A model generated the notes under the pieces. It did not search any database, was not told the origin of the DNA, and was given only the letters and a program-made list of their open reading frames with translations. Positions 46,283 through 56,431 of a stretch of 64,000 nt of DNA are shown here, piece after piece (the stretch's first letter is position 1; every line of letters begins with the position of its first letter). The DNA comes from Burkholderia sp. Bp8963 (GTDB lineage: Bacteria; Pseudomonadota; Gammaproteobacteria; Burkholderiales; Burkholderiaceae). Location of the stretch: assembly GCF_003854275.1 (NCBI RefSeq), contig NZ_QTQP01000016.1, positions 62,001-126,000 of the forward strand. Direction: 5' to 3'. A program made the translations under genes and the position numbers.

Positions 46283-47161
46283 TCAGGTCTGCCAGAGCCG
46301 CAGCGGCTGCGCGGCGACGCCGTGCACGATCGGGCGCAGGTGCAGCCAGCAGTCGACGAAATGCCGCTGCAGCACCTCCATCGACGCGGCGAGCGCGCGC
46401 ACGAGCACGACGCCAGGCGTCACGCAGGTTGCGCCCGCGCGCAGCGTGTCGTCGAACGGCATGCGAGCGGCGAGCGACTCGGCGAGCGCAGTATCGCACG
46501 CGGCGCCGGCCGCCCACAGCGTGCCGTAGACCGGAAAGCCCGCGAGCACCTGCGGCGCGCTGCGTAGCGTGTCATCGGCCGCGAGCAGCGCGCGTTCGGT
46601 CCACAGTGGCCGGCCGTCGGCGTCGACGAGCGCCGACGTCGATGCGATGCGGCCGGCCGACCACGCTTCGCCGGCCGCTTGCCGGCCGAGCTGGGTCGCG
46701 TCCCAGCCGAGCGCGCTCGCGCCCGTGCCGAGCGTCAGCGTGAAGTCGAGTGATGCATGTGCGGCGTCGAAGAACAGGTTGTTCTGCGGCAGCCAGTCGA
46801 GCTTCGCATGGTCGCCGAGCGTGATTGCGATGCGCTGCGTTGCGTCGAGGCCGTTCGACTTGTACCACTTGGTCGCGCCGGGCGTCGTCAGCACCGCATG
46901 CGTGCCCGCGCCGAGCGCAATGTCGATATCGAGCCGGTCGCCGCCCGCGACGCCACCCGGCGGATGGACGATCACCGCGTGGCAGATCGCGTCGCCTTCC
47001 GGGTACAGCGGCCGCTGCACGCGCAGCGGGCCGTCGTGCAGCCGGTGGACGAGCGTCGTGCGCGCGCCATGCCGTTCGAAGCCGAGTTCGAGGCGGGCGC
47101 GCCACGACTTGGCGACGGCGGGGCGGGACAGCGATATGTGGGAATCGGGGGCGGACATCAT
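46283..47161 (-). CDS. ureD: Urease accessory protein UreD
   Basis: A 292-residue UreD (UreH), the protein that binds apo-urease and forms the nickel channel in the UreDFG complex. [26 protein letters not shown] and [12 protein letters not shown] are conserved segments. Two adjacent ATG codons (47161, 47158) are equally good starts; an in-frame start at 47227 lacks support. It sits apart from ureABC (260-nt gap) and 135 nt after urtE, so it may be read from either the urt transcript or its own promoter. Confidence 0.93.
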   Translation of the reverse strand: MMSAPDSHISLSRPAVAKSWRARLELGFERHGARTTLVHRLHDGPLRVQRPLYPEGDAICHAVIVHPPGGVAGGDRLDIDIALGAGTHAVLTTPGATKWYKSNGLDATQRIAITLGDHAKLDWLPQNNLFFDAAHASLDFTLTLGTGASALGWDATQLGRQAAGEAWSAGRIASTSALVDADGRPLWTERALLAADDTLRSAPQVLAGFPVYGTLWAAGAACDTALAESLAARMPFDDTLRAGATCVTPGVVLVRALAASMEVLQRHFVDCWLHLRPIVHGVAAQPLRLWQT

Positions 47162-47249
47162 TGAAGCGAAGGACGGGTGCGCGGTAATGCTACAGGAATG
47201 CGCAGCGAACGAGCGCGCCCGGCGCAAAACGGAATTTCAGTGAAAGCGG

Positions 47250-47273
47250 CGGTTTCAACGTTTGTTGAAACCG
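47250..47273. other. Stem-loop between urtE and ureD
   Basis: Perfect 10-bp inverted repeat CGGTTTCAAC / GTTGAAACCG with a 4-nt loop, 23 nt beyond the urtE stop. No T-run follows on the minus strand, so it may be a Rho-associated or mRNA-stabilising hairpin, or an operator. Function unknown. Confidence 0.5.
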
Positions 47274-47296
47274 GGGTGCCGAGTGAAAACGACCTG

Positions 47297-47989
47297 CTAC
47301 ACCGCGATCAGCTCCCGCACGCCGTTGGCCTCCATATCCCGCGCCTCGCCGCCCGCGACGATCTCGCCGCGGCTCATCACCCAGTAGCGATCGGCGATCG
47401 ACCGCGCGAAATCGTAATACTGTTCGACGAGCAGCACCGTCATCTTCGATTCGTCGACGAGCTGCCGCAGCGTACGGCCGATGTCCTGGATGATCGACGG
47501 CTGGATTCCTTCGGTCGGCTCGTCGAGGATCAGCAGTTGCGGCTCGCTCATCAGCGCGCGGCCGATCGCGAGCTGCTGCTGCTGGCCGCCCGACAGGTCG
47601 CCGCCGCGCCGCGCGCGCATGTCCTTCAGCACCGGAAACAGGTCGTAGATGCGGTCCGGCACCTTCGACGGGGCCTTGCGGCTCGCCGCGCCGACGAGCA
47701 GGTTTTCCTCGACGGTCAGGCGCGGAAAGATGTCGCGGCCCTGCGGCACGTACGCGAGCCCGGCCGCGACACGCGCATACGGCGGCAGCGCGCCGAGCGT
47801 CCTGCCGCGCCACGACACCGTGCCGCTCTTCGCGGCGACGACGCCCATCAGGCAGCGCAGCAGCGTCGTCTTGCCGACGCCGTTGCGGCCGAGCAGCACC
47901 GTGAGCTTGCCGTCGTCGGCGGCAAGCGTCACGTTGCGCAGGATATGGCTGCCGCCGTAATACTGGTTCAGCGAGTCGATTGTCAGCAT
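47297..47989 (-). CDS. urtE: Urea ABC transporter ATP-binding protein UrtE
   Basis: A 230-residue ATPase of the branched-chain amino-acid/urea (HAAT) ABC family, LivF-like. Walker A GRNGVGKTT, signature LSGGQQQQLAIGRAL, Walker B LLILDEPTEGIQPS. The IQPSIIQDIG segment is typical of UrtE. It pairs with UrtD to energise UrtBC. It starts 5 nt after urtD and is the last gene of the transport set. Confidence 0.96.
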   Translation of the reverse strand: MLTIDSLNQYYGGSHILRNVTLAADDGKLTVLLGRNGVGKTTLLRCLMGVVAAKSGTVSWRGRTLGALPPYARVAAGLAYVPQGRDIFPRLTVEENLLVGAASRKAPSKVPDRIYDLFPVLKDMRARRGGDLSGGQQQQLAIGRALMSEPQLLILDEPTEGIQPSIIQDIGRTLRQLVDESKMTVLLVEQYYDFARSIADRYWVMSRGEIVAGGEARDMEANGVRELIAV

Positions 47990-47993
47990 CGCA

Positions 47994-48854
47994 TCATCGT
48001 CCGAGATAAGACTCGATCACCGCGTCGTCGCGCTTGACCTGGTCGAGCGTGCCTTGCGCGAGCACCGCGCCTTCGGCCATCACCGTCACGCGCCCCGCAT
48101 CACCCGCAAGCGCCGCGACGAATTCCATGTCGTGCTCGACGACCATCATCGAGCAGGTGCCACGCAGCGTGTTCAGCAGTTCCGCGAGCTCCATCGTCTC
48201 GTGATCGGTCATGCCGGCAGCGGGCTCGTCGAGCAGCAGCAGCGCGGGGCGCTGCATCAGCAGCATGCCGATCTCGAGCCGTTGCTTCTGCCCGTGCGAC
48301 AGTTCGCCGGCCGTGCGGAACGCGTGCGCTTCGAGGCCGATCAGCGCGAGCGTCTCCTCGATCTTCGTCTGCGCGGCCTTGTCGAGCCGTGCGCGCAGCG
48401 ACGCGAGCCAGCCTTTGTCGGTCTGCATTGCGAGCTCGAGGTTTTCCCATACCGGGTGCTGCTCGAACACGGTCGGCTTCTGGAACTTGCGGCCGATCCC
48501 TGCGCGCGCGATTTCAGGTTCGCTCATTCGCGACAGGTCGAGTGTCTGGCCAAGAAACACCTTGCCCGCGTCAGGGCGCGTCTTGCCGGTGATCACGTCC
48601 ATCATCGTCGTCTTGCCCGCGCCGTTCGGGCCGATCACGCAGCGCAGCTCGCCCGCGTCGATTGCGAGCGACAGCCTGTTCAGCGCGCGGAAGCCGTCGA
48701 AGCTCACTTCGATATCCTCAAGATAGAGGATCGTGCCGTGCGACGTGTCGATCGCGCCCGGCGTGACGACGCGTCCCATCGCGGCGGTGCCGCTGACCGC
48801 GAGCAGTTCGTTCTCGCTGGGCGGCGCAAACTGGTAAAGGGCGGTTCCGTTCAT
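47994..48854 (-). CDS. urtD: Urea ABC transporter ATP-binding protein UrtD
   Basis: A 286-residue LivG-like ATPase. Walker A GPNGAGKTT, Walker B LLLLDEPAAGMT, the signature is LSHGQKQRLEIG, as usual for this subfamily (LSHG rather than LSGG). About 40 residues of an unconserved N-terminus precede the domain, as in other UrtD proteins. The open frame continues upstream but ATG 48854 overlaps the urtC stop by 4 nt, which fixes the start. Confidence 0.95.
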   Translation of the reverse strand: MNGTALYQFAPPSENELLAVSGTAAMGRVVTPGAIDTSHGTILYLEDIEVSFDGFRALNRLSLAIDAGELRCVIGPNGAGKTTMMDVITGKTRPDAGKVFLGQTLDLSRMSEPEIARAGIGRKFQKPTVFEQHPVWENLELAMQTDKGWLASLRARLDKAAQTKIEETLALIGLEAHAFRTAGELSHGQKQRLEIGMLLMQRPALLLLDEPAAGMTDHETMELAELLNTLRGTCSMMVVEHDMEFVAALAGDAGRVTVMAEGAVLAQGTLDQVKRDDAVIESYLGR

Positions 48855-50035
48855 GCGCGTTTCCCCTTCGCGATCGCGGCTTCGACGAGGCCCATGATCC
48901 CGCGCGGCAGCAGCAGCGGCACGAGCACGAAGATCAGGCCGAGGAAGAACAGCCAGTATTCGGCGAAATACGCGGTGAAAAAGCTCTTTGCGCCGTTCAC
49001 CGCGAACGCGCCGACGATCGGCCCGATCAGCGTGCCGCGTCCGCCGACGGCGACCCAGATCGCCATCTCGATCGAGTTGCCGGGCGACATCTCGCCGGGG
49101 TTGATGATGCCGACCTGCGGCACGTACAGCGCGCCGGCGACGCCGCACAGCACGGCCGACACGGTCCACACGAACAGCTTGTACGCGAGCGGGCTGTAGC
49201 CGAGAAACATCAGCCGCGTCTCGCCGTCGCGCACCGCGGTGACGACGCGGCCGAGCTTGCTCGTGACGATCGCGCGCGCGGCGACGAACGCGAGCACGAG
49301 TGTCGCGAAGGTCAGCAGGAACAGCACCGTGCGCGTGCCGGGCGACGTGATCGGGAAACCGGCGATGCGCTTGAAATCGGTGAAGCCGTTGTTGCCGCCG
49401 AAGCCGGTTTCATTGCGATAGAACAGCAGCATCGCGGCGAACGTCATGGCCTGCGTGATGATCGACAGGTACACGCCTTTCACGCGCGAGCGGAATGTGA
49501 AGAAGCCGAACACCCACGCGAGCGCGGCGGGCACGAGCACGACGAGCGCGAGCGCAACCGCGAGATGCTGCGTGCCGCTCCAGTACCACGGCAACTGGTG
49601 CCAGTCGAGAAACACCATGAAGTCGGGCAGGTCGCTGCCATACTTGCCGTCGCGGCCGATCTCGCGCATCAGGTACATGCCGATCGCATAGCCGCCGAGT
49701 GCGAAGAACAGGCCGTGGCCGAGACTCAGGATCCCGCAGTAGCCCCACACGAGATCGAGCGCGAGCGCGGCGATCGCGTAGCACATCAGCTTGCCGGCGA
49801 GCGTGATCGCATACGCGGACAGGTGGAACGCGCTCGACTCGGGCGCGACGAGCGCGGCGAGCGGCACGCCGACGCCGATCGCGATGGAGAGCGCGACGAG
49901 CGCGAGCCACGCGCGGCGCGACAGCAGCGCAGGGCGCGGCGGCAGGCCGAGCGCAAAGCCGTCGGTCGAGCGCGGGGTGGTGGGCGCCGGCGCCGCGGCG
50001 ACGGGGCTCGACAGGGAATTCGTGACGGAAGTCAT
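48851..50035 (-). CDS. urtC: Urea ABC transporter permease UrtC
   Basis: A 394-residue LivM-type permease with about ten membrane helices. The GYCGILSLGHGLFFALGGYAIGMYLM and GRGTLIGPIVGAF segments are family hallmarks; the central GVYLSIITQAMTFA contains the usual LivM motif. A hydrophilic N-terminal tail of about 40 residues (Ala/Pro/Ser-rich) precedes the first helix. The frame is open for 19 more codons upstream; ATG 50035 gives a family-like N-terminus. Confidence 0.94.
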   Translation of the reverse strand: MTSVTNSLSSPVAAAPAPTTPRSTDGFALGLPPRPALLSRRAWLALVALSIAIGVGVPLAALVAPESSAFHLSAYAITLAGKLMCYAIAALALDLVWGYCGILSLGHGLFFALGGYAIGMYLMREIGRDGKYGSDLPDFMVFLDWHQLPWYWSGTQHLAVALALVVLVPAALAWVFGFFTFRSRVKGVYLSIITQAMTFAAMLLFYRNETGFGGNNGFTDFKRIAGFPITSPGTRTVLFLLTFATLVLAFVAARAIVTSKLGRVVTAVRDGETRLMFLGYSPLAYKLFVWTVSAVLCGVAGALYVPQVGIINPGEMSPGNSIEMAIWVAVGGRGTLIGPIVGAFAVNGAKSFFTAYFAEYWLFFLGLIFVLVPLLLPRGIMGLVEAAIAKGKRA

Positions 50036-50152
50036 GCCGGTGCTCCGGTGCGTGCGGGTTGTTTCATGCCAGCCGCCTCGGGGCTGCCGCAAGGAGGCTG
50101 ACCGCCCCGTCGGGAGGCCGCGAGCAAAGCGAGCATGGGTGGTCGTTTCACG

Positions 50153-51772
50153 TCATGCCTCCGCGCTGCGTCCCTTCAGGGCGAACATGCCCTGCGGACG
50201 TTTCTGGATGAACAGCACGATCATCACGAGCACCGCGATCTTCGCGAGCACGGCGCCCCAGAACGGCTCGATCGCCTTGCTGACGAGGCCGAGCCCGAAG
50301 CCGCCGAGCACGGTGCCGGCGATCTGCCCGACGCCGCCGAGCACGACGGCCATGAACGAATCGATGATGTAGTTCTGGCCGAGATCCGGGCCGACGTTGC
50401 CGATCTGCGACAGCGCGCAGCCGCCGAGGCCCGCGATGCCCGCGCCGAATGCGAACGCATACGCGTCGACGCGCGCGGTCTTCACGCCGACGCACGCGGC
50501 CATCCGCCGGTTCTGCGTGACTGCGCGCACGAACAGGCCGAGCCGCGTCTTCGTCAGCACGGCCCACGCGATGCCGACCACCGCGAGCGCGAACGCGAGG
50601 ATCACGAGCCGGTTGTACGGCAGGATCAGGTTCTGCATCACGGTCACGCCGCCGCTCATCCACGACGGGTTCACGACCTGCACGTTCTGCGCGCCGAACA
50701 CCATCCGCGTCGCCTGGATCAGGATCAGGCTGACGCCGAACGTCGCGAGCAGCGTCTCGAGCGGACGGCCGTACAGATGCCGCAGCACGAGCCGTTCGAG
50801 CACGATGCCGACGAGCGCCGCCGCCGCGAACGACGCGGGCACCGCGACGAGCGGATACCAGTCGAACGCTGCCGGCGCGAAACGCTGCACGAGCGTCTGT
50901 ACGACGTAGGTCGCATACGCGCCGATCATCAGGAATTCGCCGTGCGCCATGTTGATCACGCCGATCAGCCCGTACGTGATCGCGAGGCCGAGCGCGGCGA
51001 GCAGCAGCACGCTGCCGAGCGACAGGCCCGCGAACAGCGTGCCCGCGATCTCGCCGCGGCGCTGCAGCGTGTGCAGCACGTCGAGCCCTTGCTGTGCGGC
51101 GTCGCGCACGCGCGCGTCGGGTTCCGCGTAGCTGCCGTCGGCGTTCGTTGCGACGAGCGGACGCAACTGCTCGATCATGTCGAGGTCGTGGCGCGCGGCG
51201 ACCACCTGCACCGCTTCGAGGCGCTTCGCCGGATCGGCGTCGTGCAGCGCGGCGATCGCCCACAGCGCGTCGAGGCGGCGCTTGAGCGCCGGGTCCGTCT
51301 CCTTCGCGCGGGCGCGCTCGATCATCGGCTTCAGCGCGGGATCGGGCGACTTCAGCAGCGCGTCGATCGCGTCACGTCGTGCCGCGAGGTCCGGCGACGC
51401 GAGCGCGAGACCGGACAGCGCGCCGGCGATCTTCGTGCGCAGCAGGTTGTTCAGCATCACCGGCTGCGCGTTGCCAGGCTGCGAGGCGGCCTGCGTCAGC
51501 GCGTCATGCGCGGTGTCGCCGGTCTGGATCAGGATGCGGCCGTCGTCGGTCGCGAGGGCGTCGCCGGCCGACAGCGCGTCGAGCAGCGCGACGGCATGCG
51601 GATCGGGATCGGCGGCGAGCCGTTCGATCGCGGCCGTCTTCGCATCGAAGTCGTCGCCGGCGAGCGCGGCGGTGTCGGCGGCCGTCACCGCGAGCGCGGC
51701 GCGCGGCGCGATGCCCGCAAGGGCGGCGCACACGATGAGCGCGACGGCGGCGCGGCGGGGGAGAGTCGGCAT
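50153..51772 (-). CDS. urtB: Urea ABC transporter permease UrtB with N-terminal periplasmic domain
   Basis: A 539-residue LivH-type permease. A signal sequence (residues 1-28, ending AALA) is followed by about 215 residues of helical repeats (the region from EPDARV back to TAALAG), then eight membrane helices with GLIGVINMAHGEFLMIGAY and FMAVVLGGVGQIAGTVLGG. The N-terminal extension is typical of UrtB and absent from ordinary LivH. The start ATG 51772 has AGGA 8 nt upstream; a 41-codon longer frame is not used. A hairpin separates it from urtA. Confidence 0.94.
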   Translation of the reverse strand: MPTLPRRAAVALIVCAALAGIAPRAALAVTAADTAALAGDDFDAKTAAIERLAADPDPHAVALLDALSAGDALATDDGRILIQTGDTAHDALTQAASQPGNAQPVMLNNLLRTKIAGALSGLALASPDLAARRDAIDALLKSPDPALKPMIERARAKETDPALKRRLDALWAIAALHDADPAKRLEAVQVVAARHDLDMIEQLRPLVATNADGSYAEPDARVRDAAQQGLDVLHTLQRRGEIAGTLFAGLSLGSVLLLAALGLAITYGLIGVINMAHGEFLMIGAYATYVVQTLVQRFAPAAFDWYPLVAVPASFAAAALVGIVLERLVLRHLYGRPLETLLATFGVSLILIQATRMVFGAQNVQVVNPSWMSGGVTVMQNLILPYNRLVILAFALAVVGIAWAVLTKTRLGLFVRAVTQNRRMAACVGVKTARVDAYAFAFGAGIAGLGGCALSQIGNVGPDLGQNYIIDSFMAVVLGGVGQIAGTVLGGFGLGLVSKAIEPFWGAVLAKIAVLVMIVLFIQKRPQGMFALKGRSAEA

Positions 51773-51878
51773 CGGGATGTCCTGGCGGGCGTGGAGAAGA
51801 GGGCTCGGGCGGCGACACGCGAAGCTGGCCGATCGCGGCATCAGTGCGGAGCGAGGACGGCGACGAGCTTGCCGCAAC

Positions 51879-51910
51879 CGGAGCACCGCACGCATGTGCG
51901 CGGTGCTCCG
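51879..51910. other. Strong stem-loop between urtA and urtB
   Basis: An 11-bp perfect inverted repeat (CGGAGCACCGC / GCGGTGCTCCG) with a 10-nt loop, just 8 nt after the urtA stop on the minus strand and without a T-run. Such structures often stabilise the mRNA of the binding protein so that it is made in excess over membrane components. Confidence 0.65.
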
Positions 51911-51917
51911 ATTCGCA

Positions 51918-53225
51918 TCAGGCCAGCGCCGCGCGCTGCCGGCGCAGGAACGCCGGAATCGAGCTGACGATGTCCGGCTTGCCCTGGTTGCCTGCGATGA
52001 ACGGGCTCCACGGCTGTGCGCGGATCGCGGTCTTCGTCTTCCACACGACGTTGAACTGCCCGTCGCCGCGGATCTCGCCGATCATCACCGGCTTGTGCAG
52101 GTGATGATTGCCGTCCATCGTCAGCGTGAAGCCGGACGGCGCGGTGACGGCCTGGCCGATCATCGCGACGCGCACCTTGTCGACGTCGGTGCTCTTCGCC
52201 TTCTCGACCGCCTGCTTCCACATGTGGATGCCGACGAAGGTCGCTTCCATCGGGTCGTTGGTCACGCGCTTCGCGCCGCCGGGCAGGTTGTTCGCCTTCA
52301 CCCACGCGGCGAACTGGTCCTTGAACTTCGTGTTCGACGGGTTCTTCACCGACATGAAGTAGTTCCACGCGGCCAGATGCCCGACGAGCGGCTTCGTGTC
52401 GATCCCGCGCAGTTCCTCCTCGCCGACCGAGAACGCGACGACGGGCACGTCGGTGGCCTTGATGCCCTGGTTACCGAGTTCCTTGTAGAACGGCACGTTC
52501 GAATCGCCGTTGATCGTCGAGATCACGGTTGTCTTGCCGCCCTGCGAGAAGTTCTTGATGTTGGCGACGATGGTCTGGTAGTCGCTATGGCCGAACGGCG
52601 TGTAGACCTCCTGAATGTCGGCATCCTTCACGCCCTTCGATTTCAGGAACGCGCGCAGGATCTTGTTCGTCGTGCGCGGGTACACGTAGTCGGTGCCGAG
52701 CAGGAAGAAGCGTTTCGCGCCGCCGCCCTCGGCGCCCATCAGGTACTCGACGGCCGGGATCGCCTGCTGGTTCGGCGCGGCACCCGTGTAGAACACGTTG
52801 CGCGACATCTCCTCGCCTTCGTACTGCACGGGGTAGTACAGGAGGCCGTTCAATTCCTCGAACACCGGCAGCACCGACTTGCGCGACACCGACGTCCAGC
52901 AGCCGAACACGCACGCGACCTTGTCCTGCGTGAGCAGCTGGCGCGCCTTTTCGGCAAAGAGCGGCCAGTTCGACGCGGGATCGACGACGACCGGCTCGAT
53001 CTTGCGGCCCAGCACGCCGCCGCTCTTGTTGATGTCGGCGATCGTCATCAGTGCGGTGTCCTTCAGCGACGTCTCCGAGATCGCCATCGTGCCGGACAGC
53101 GAATGCAGGATGCCGACCTTGATCGGGCCCGTGCCCGCATCGGCGGCGTGCGCGAACGGGCTCTTGCCTGCCAGCGTGAGCGCGCCGGCCATCGATCCGA
53201 ACTTCAACAGACTGCGACGTTTCAT
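51918..53225 (-). CDS. urtA: Urea ABC transporter substrate-binding protein UrtA
   Basis: A 435-residue periplasmic binding protein. The N-terminus (MKRRSLLKFGSMAGALTLAG) with twin Arg followed by a hydrophobic stretch and an AHA-A site could be a Tat signal. The mature part matches UrtA: IKVGILHSLSGTMAISE, ACVFGCWTSVSRKSVLPVFEELNGLLYYPVQYEGEE, and VVAFSVGEEELRGI. It captures urea or short amides for UrtBCDE. The ATG at 53225 follows an AAGGGGAAC ribosome-binding site. It is the first gene of the urt operon, below a sigma-54 promoter. Confidence 0.96.
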   Translation of the reverse strand: MKRRSLLKFGSMAGALTLAGKSPFAHAADAGTGPIKVGILHSLSGTMAISETSLKDTALMTIADINKSGGVLGRKIEPVVVDPASNWPLFAEKARQLLTQDKVACVFGCWTSVSRKSVLPVFEELNGLLYYPVQYEGEEMSRNVFYTGAAPNQQAIPAVEYLMGAEGGGAKRFFLLGTDYVYPRTTNKILRAFLKSKGVKDADIQEVYTPFGHSDYQTIVANIKNFSQGGKTTVISTINGDSNVPFYKELGNQGIKATDVPVVAFSVGEEELRGIDTKPLVGHLAAWNYFMSVKNPSNTKFKDQFAAWVKANNLPGGAKRVTNDPMEATFVGIHMWKQAVEKAKSTDVDKVRVAMIGQAVTAPSGFTLTMDGNHHLHKPVMIGEIRGDGQFNVVWKTKTAIRAQPWSPFIAGNQGKPDIVSSIPAFLRRQRAALA

Positions 53226-53286
53226 CGGGTTCCCCTTCACGTGTTGGATGTGCGTGCGCCGCTGCGGCGTCTACCATCGGTATTAC

Positions 53287-53301
53287 GCAAGGCATGTGCC
53301 A
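53287..53301 (-). promoter_or_regulatory. Sigma-54 promoter of the urt operon
   Basis: Minus strand TGGCACATGCCTTGC, matching TGGCACG-N4-TTGC with one change outside the invariant GG and GC, about 62 bp before the urtA start. It would place the transcript start near 53276. It indicates nitrogen control. Confidence 0.75.
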
Positions 53302-53408
53302 GTCGCATGCGTGCACGGTGGACGTGCCTGCGCGGGCGGCGGCGCGCCGCGTGCGACGCGTCGCGTGGCATGGATGGCCCGTTGCGGTGCAGTATCGCGG
53401 GCGCAAAT

Positions 53409-53439
53409 GGTGCACGGCGGGTGCACGGCCGGTGCACGG
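53409..53439. repeat. Three phased GGTGCACGG repeats, candidate upstream activator site
   Basis: Copies at 53409, 53420 and 53431, exactly 11 bp apart (one helical turn), each containing TGCAC; a further GTGCACGG lies at 53311. Adjacent copies also make TGCAC-N5-GTGCA palindromes. They lie about 110-150 bp upstream of the urtA sigma-54 promoter, where NtrC-type enhancers act; they differ from the enteric NtrC site in spacer length. Confidence 0.5.
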
Positions 53440-53539
53440 TTGTGCTTCACCGTTTCGGTGCTTACACTCGGGTTTCGACTTGCGTCGCACAGTGCCGGCG
53501 CCGCGTTGCTGCGCCGATCGTTCAATCCGAGGAGCCACC

Positions 53540-54868
<1,329 letters not shown>

Positions 54869-54915
54869 CGCGGGAAGAGGGAGCGGGCGCGCATCGTGCG
54901 CCCGTGGCGGAGATC

Positions 54916-54985
54916 AGGTGCGGCCGGCCAGGTGCGGCTGGCCAGGTGCGGCCGGTGAGGTGCGGCTGGTGAAGCGCGGCCGGCC
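54916..54985. repeat. 14-bp minisatellite after the aminotransferase gene
   Basis: Five tandem 14-bp units of the form AGGTGCGGCCGGCC; C/T at unit position 10 alternates in units 1-4, and the last two bases switch from CC to TG in units 3 and 4; the fifth unit has a degenerate start. It sits between the convergent aminotransferase and rhodanese genes. No terminator with a T-run is seen. Confidence 0.9.
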
Positions 54986-55002
54986 GGCTGCGGTGCGTGC
55001 GG

Positions 55003-55326
55003 TCAGTAGCGCGGCACCGACGGATCGACATCGCGCGACCACGCGTCGATGCCGCCCTGCAGGTTGTAGAGCTTCGTGAAGCCGCGCGATTCGAGGAACA
55101 TCGCGACCTGTGCGCTGCGCATTCCGTGATGGCATACGCAGACGATCTCGGCTTCGTCGTCCAGTTCCTCGCTGCGCGCGGGAATCTGCTGCATCGGGAT
55201 CGACACGCTGCCCGCGATCTGCGCGGTCGCGATTTCCCACGGTTCGCGCACGTCGAGCACGACGGGCGCGGGGCGGGTCTTGTCGGCCAATCTTTCCGCG
55301 AGCATCGCGGGCGTCAGGATCTGCAT
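55003..55326 (-). CDS. Rhodanese-like sulfurtransferase, single domain
   Basis: A 107-residue single-domain rhodanese, GlpE/PspE-like. The active-site loop is VCHHGMRS, with the catalytic Cys as C-H-H-G-M-R, VVLDVREPWE and GFTKLYNLQGGIDAW are typical. It probably moves sulfane sulfur in the cytoplasm; no signal peptide. It starts 13 nt downstream of the methyltransferase gene, so the two form an operon. Confidence 0.92.
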   Translation of the reverse strand: MQILTPAMLAERLADKTRPAPVVLDVREPWEIATAQIAGSVSIPMQQIPARSEELDDEAEIVCVCHHGMRSAQVAMFLESRGFTKLYNLQGGIDAWSRDVDPSVPRY

Positions 55327-55339
55327 GATCGGCGGGGGC

Positions 55340-55993
55340 TCAGAACTTGAAGCGCGACGGCTCGATCGCGTTGACGAGGTGGTCGACGTAGGTTTCGAAC
55401 ACGTCGGCGACGCGGTACTGCTTGTCGTCGATGCGCGTGATGATCTGCGCCTTCATCACCGGACGACCGCCGACGAATGCCGACAGGCGGCCGCCGATCT
55501 TCAGCTGCTCGAGCATTTCCTGCGGCACGACGGGCAGGCCGCCGGCCACGCAGATCACATCGTACGGCGCCTTCGCCGGCCAGCCGCGCGAACCGTCGCC
55601 GAGCGCGACTTCGGCGTTCGTCACGCCGTTGTTGTGCAGGTTCACTTCCGCGAACTTCGCGATCGTCGGATCGATCTCGACCGCCGTCACGTGTTGCGCG
55701 CGCGCCGCGAACAGCGCGGCCAGGTAGCCCGAGCCCGCGCCGATCAGCAGCACGTTCTCGTGCTTCTTCACCGCGAGTTCCTGCAGCACGCGTGCCTCGA
55801 CGCGCGGGAACAGCATCTTGTGGCCACCCGGCAGCGGCAGTTCGAGGTCCGCGAATGCGAGGTCGCGGTACGCGGCCGGGACGAAATTCTCACGCTTGAC
55901 GATCGACAGCAGGCCCAGAACTTCCAGATCCAGGACGTCCCACGGACGGATCTGCTGTTCGATCATGTTGAAACGCGCTTGTTCGATATTCAT
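55340..55993 (-). CDS. Protein-L-isoaspartate O-methyltransferase family protein
   Basis: A 217-residue class I methyltransferase of the PCMT family. The SAM motif is VLLIGAGSGYLAALFA (around residue 80; the usual GTGSGY is GAGSGY), preceded by the family helix RFNMIEQQIRPWDVLD and followed by ALGDGSRGWP and DVICVAGG. Its N-terminal region differs from E. coli Pcm, and such shorter members often have uncertain substrates, so repair of isoaspartate is only probable. The first gene of an operon with the rhodanese. Confidence 0.88.
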   Translation of the reverse strand: MNIEQARFNMIEQQIRPWDVLDLEVLGLLSIVKRENFVPAAYRDLAFADLELPLPGGHKMLFPRVEARVLQELAVKKHENVLLIGAGSGYLAALFAARAQHVTAVEIDPTIAKFAEVNLHNNGVTNAEVALGDGSRGWPAKAPYDVICVAGGLPVVPQEMLEQLKIGGRLSAFVGGRPVMKAQIITRIDDKQYRVADVFETYVDHLVNAIEPSRFKF

Positions 55994-56093
55994 GGTGTCA
56001 TGCAGCCTGGTCGGCTATCAGCGGGGATAGAGAAACTTGTCAATTGTACCAAACCGGGCGTCAGGCCAGCCTTCAGAAGCCCTGCAATGGCGC

Positions 56094-56351
56094 TTATCGC
56101 TTGCTGTTCTTGATCTGTTCCTCGAACGCGAGGTCGAGCTTGCTGGCCTTGCGCGGCTTTTTGGGGCCAAGGTCGTCGACGAACTTCACGAATTCGTCGA
56201 GCGGCAGCGGCTCGCAGCGCTTGTCGGCGGCGCCGCCCGAGCGATCGACGAGATAGAACAGGCCGCCCGGCATCGCGACCGCCGCGAAGTGCGGGTTGCC
56301 GGAGCGGGTTTTCAGGCGTTCGACCGCGTGGGTCGCCTTGGTGGTGCGCAT
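56094..56351 (-). CDS. Small conserved hypothetical protein
   Basis: An 85-residue basic protein with no signal peptide or membrane helix. It has a beta-rich middle (HFAAVAMPGGLFYLVDRSGG) and a Lys-rich C-terminus (GPKKPRKASKLDLAFEEQIKNS). I do not recognise a family. ATG 56351 (MRTTKATH) is chosen over a start 13 codons upstream. It is isolated: 80 nt after hemN with a GC-rich hairpin between, and 100 nt before the PCMT gene. Confidence 0.75.
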   Translation of the reverse strand: MRTTKATHAVERLKTRSGNPHFAAVAMPGGLFYLVDRSGGAADKRCEPLPLDEFVKFVDDLGPKKPRKASKLDLAFEEQIKNSKR

Positions 56352-56401
56352 GGTGCGGGTTCTGCAGCGGACTTGAGGTGAGGCCCACACTTTATCAACA
56401 A

Positions 56402-56423
56402 CCGGCCGCGCGTGCGCGGCCGG
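56402..56423 (-). terminator. Hairpin at the end of hemN
   Basis: Inverted repeat CCGGCCGCGC / GCGCGGCCGG with a 2-nt centre, followed on the minus strand by TTGTTGAT. It sits 9 nt after the hemN stop. Weak T-run, so moderate confidence. Confidence 0.55.
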
Positions 56424-56431
56424 CGCCCCGC

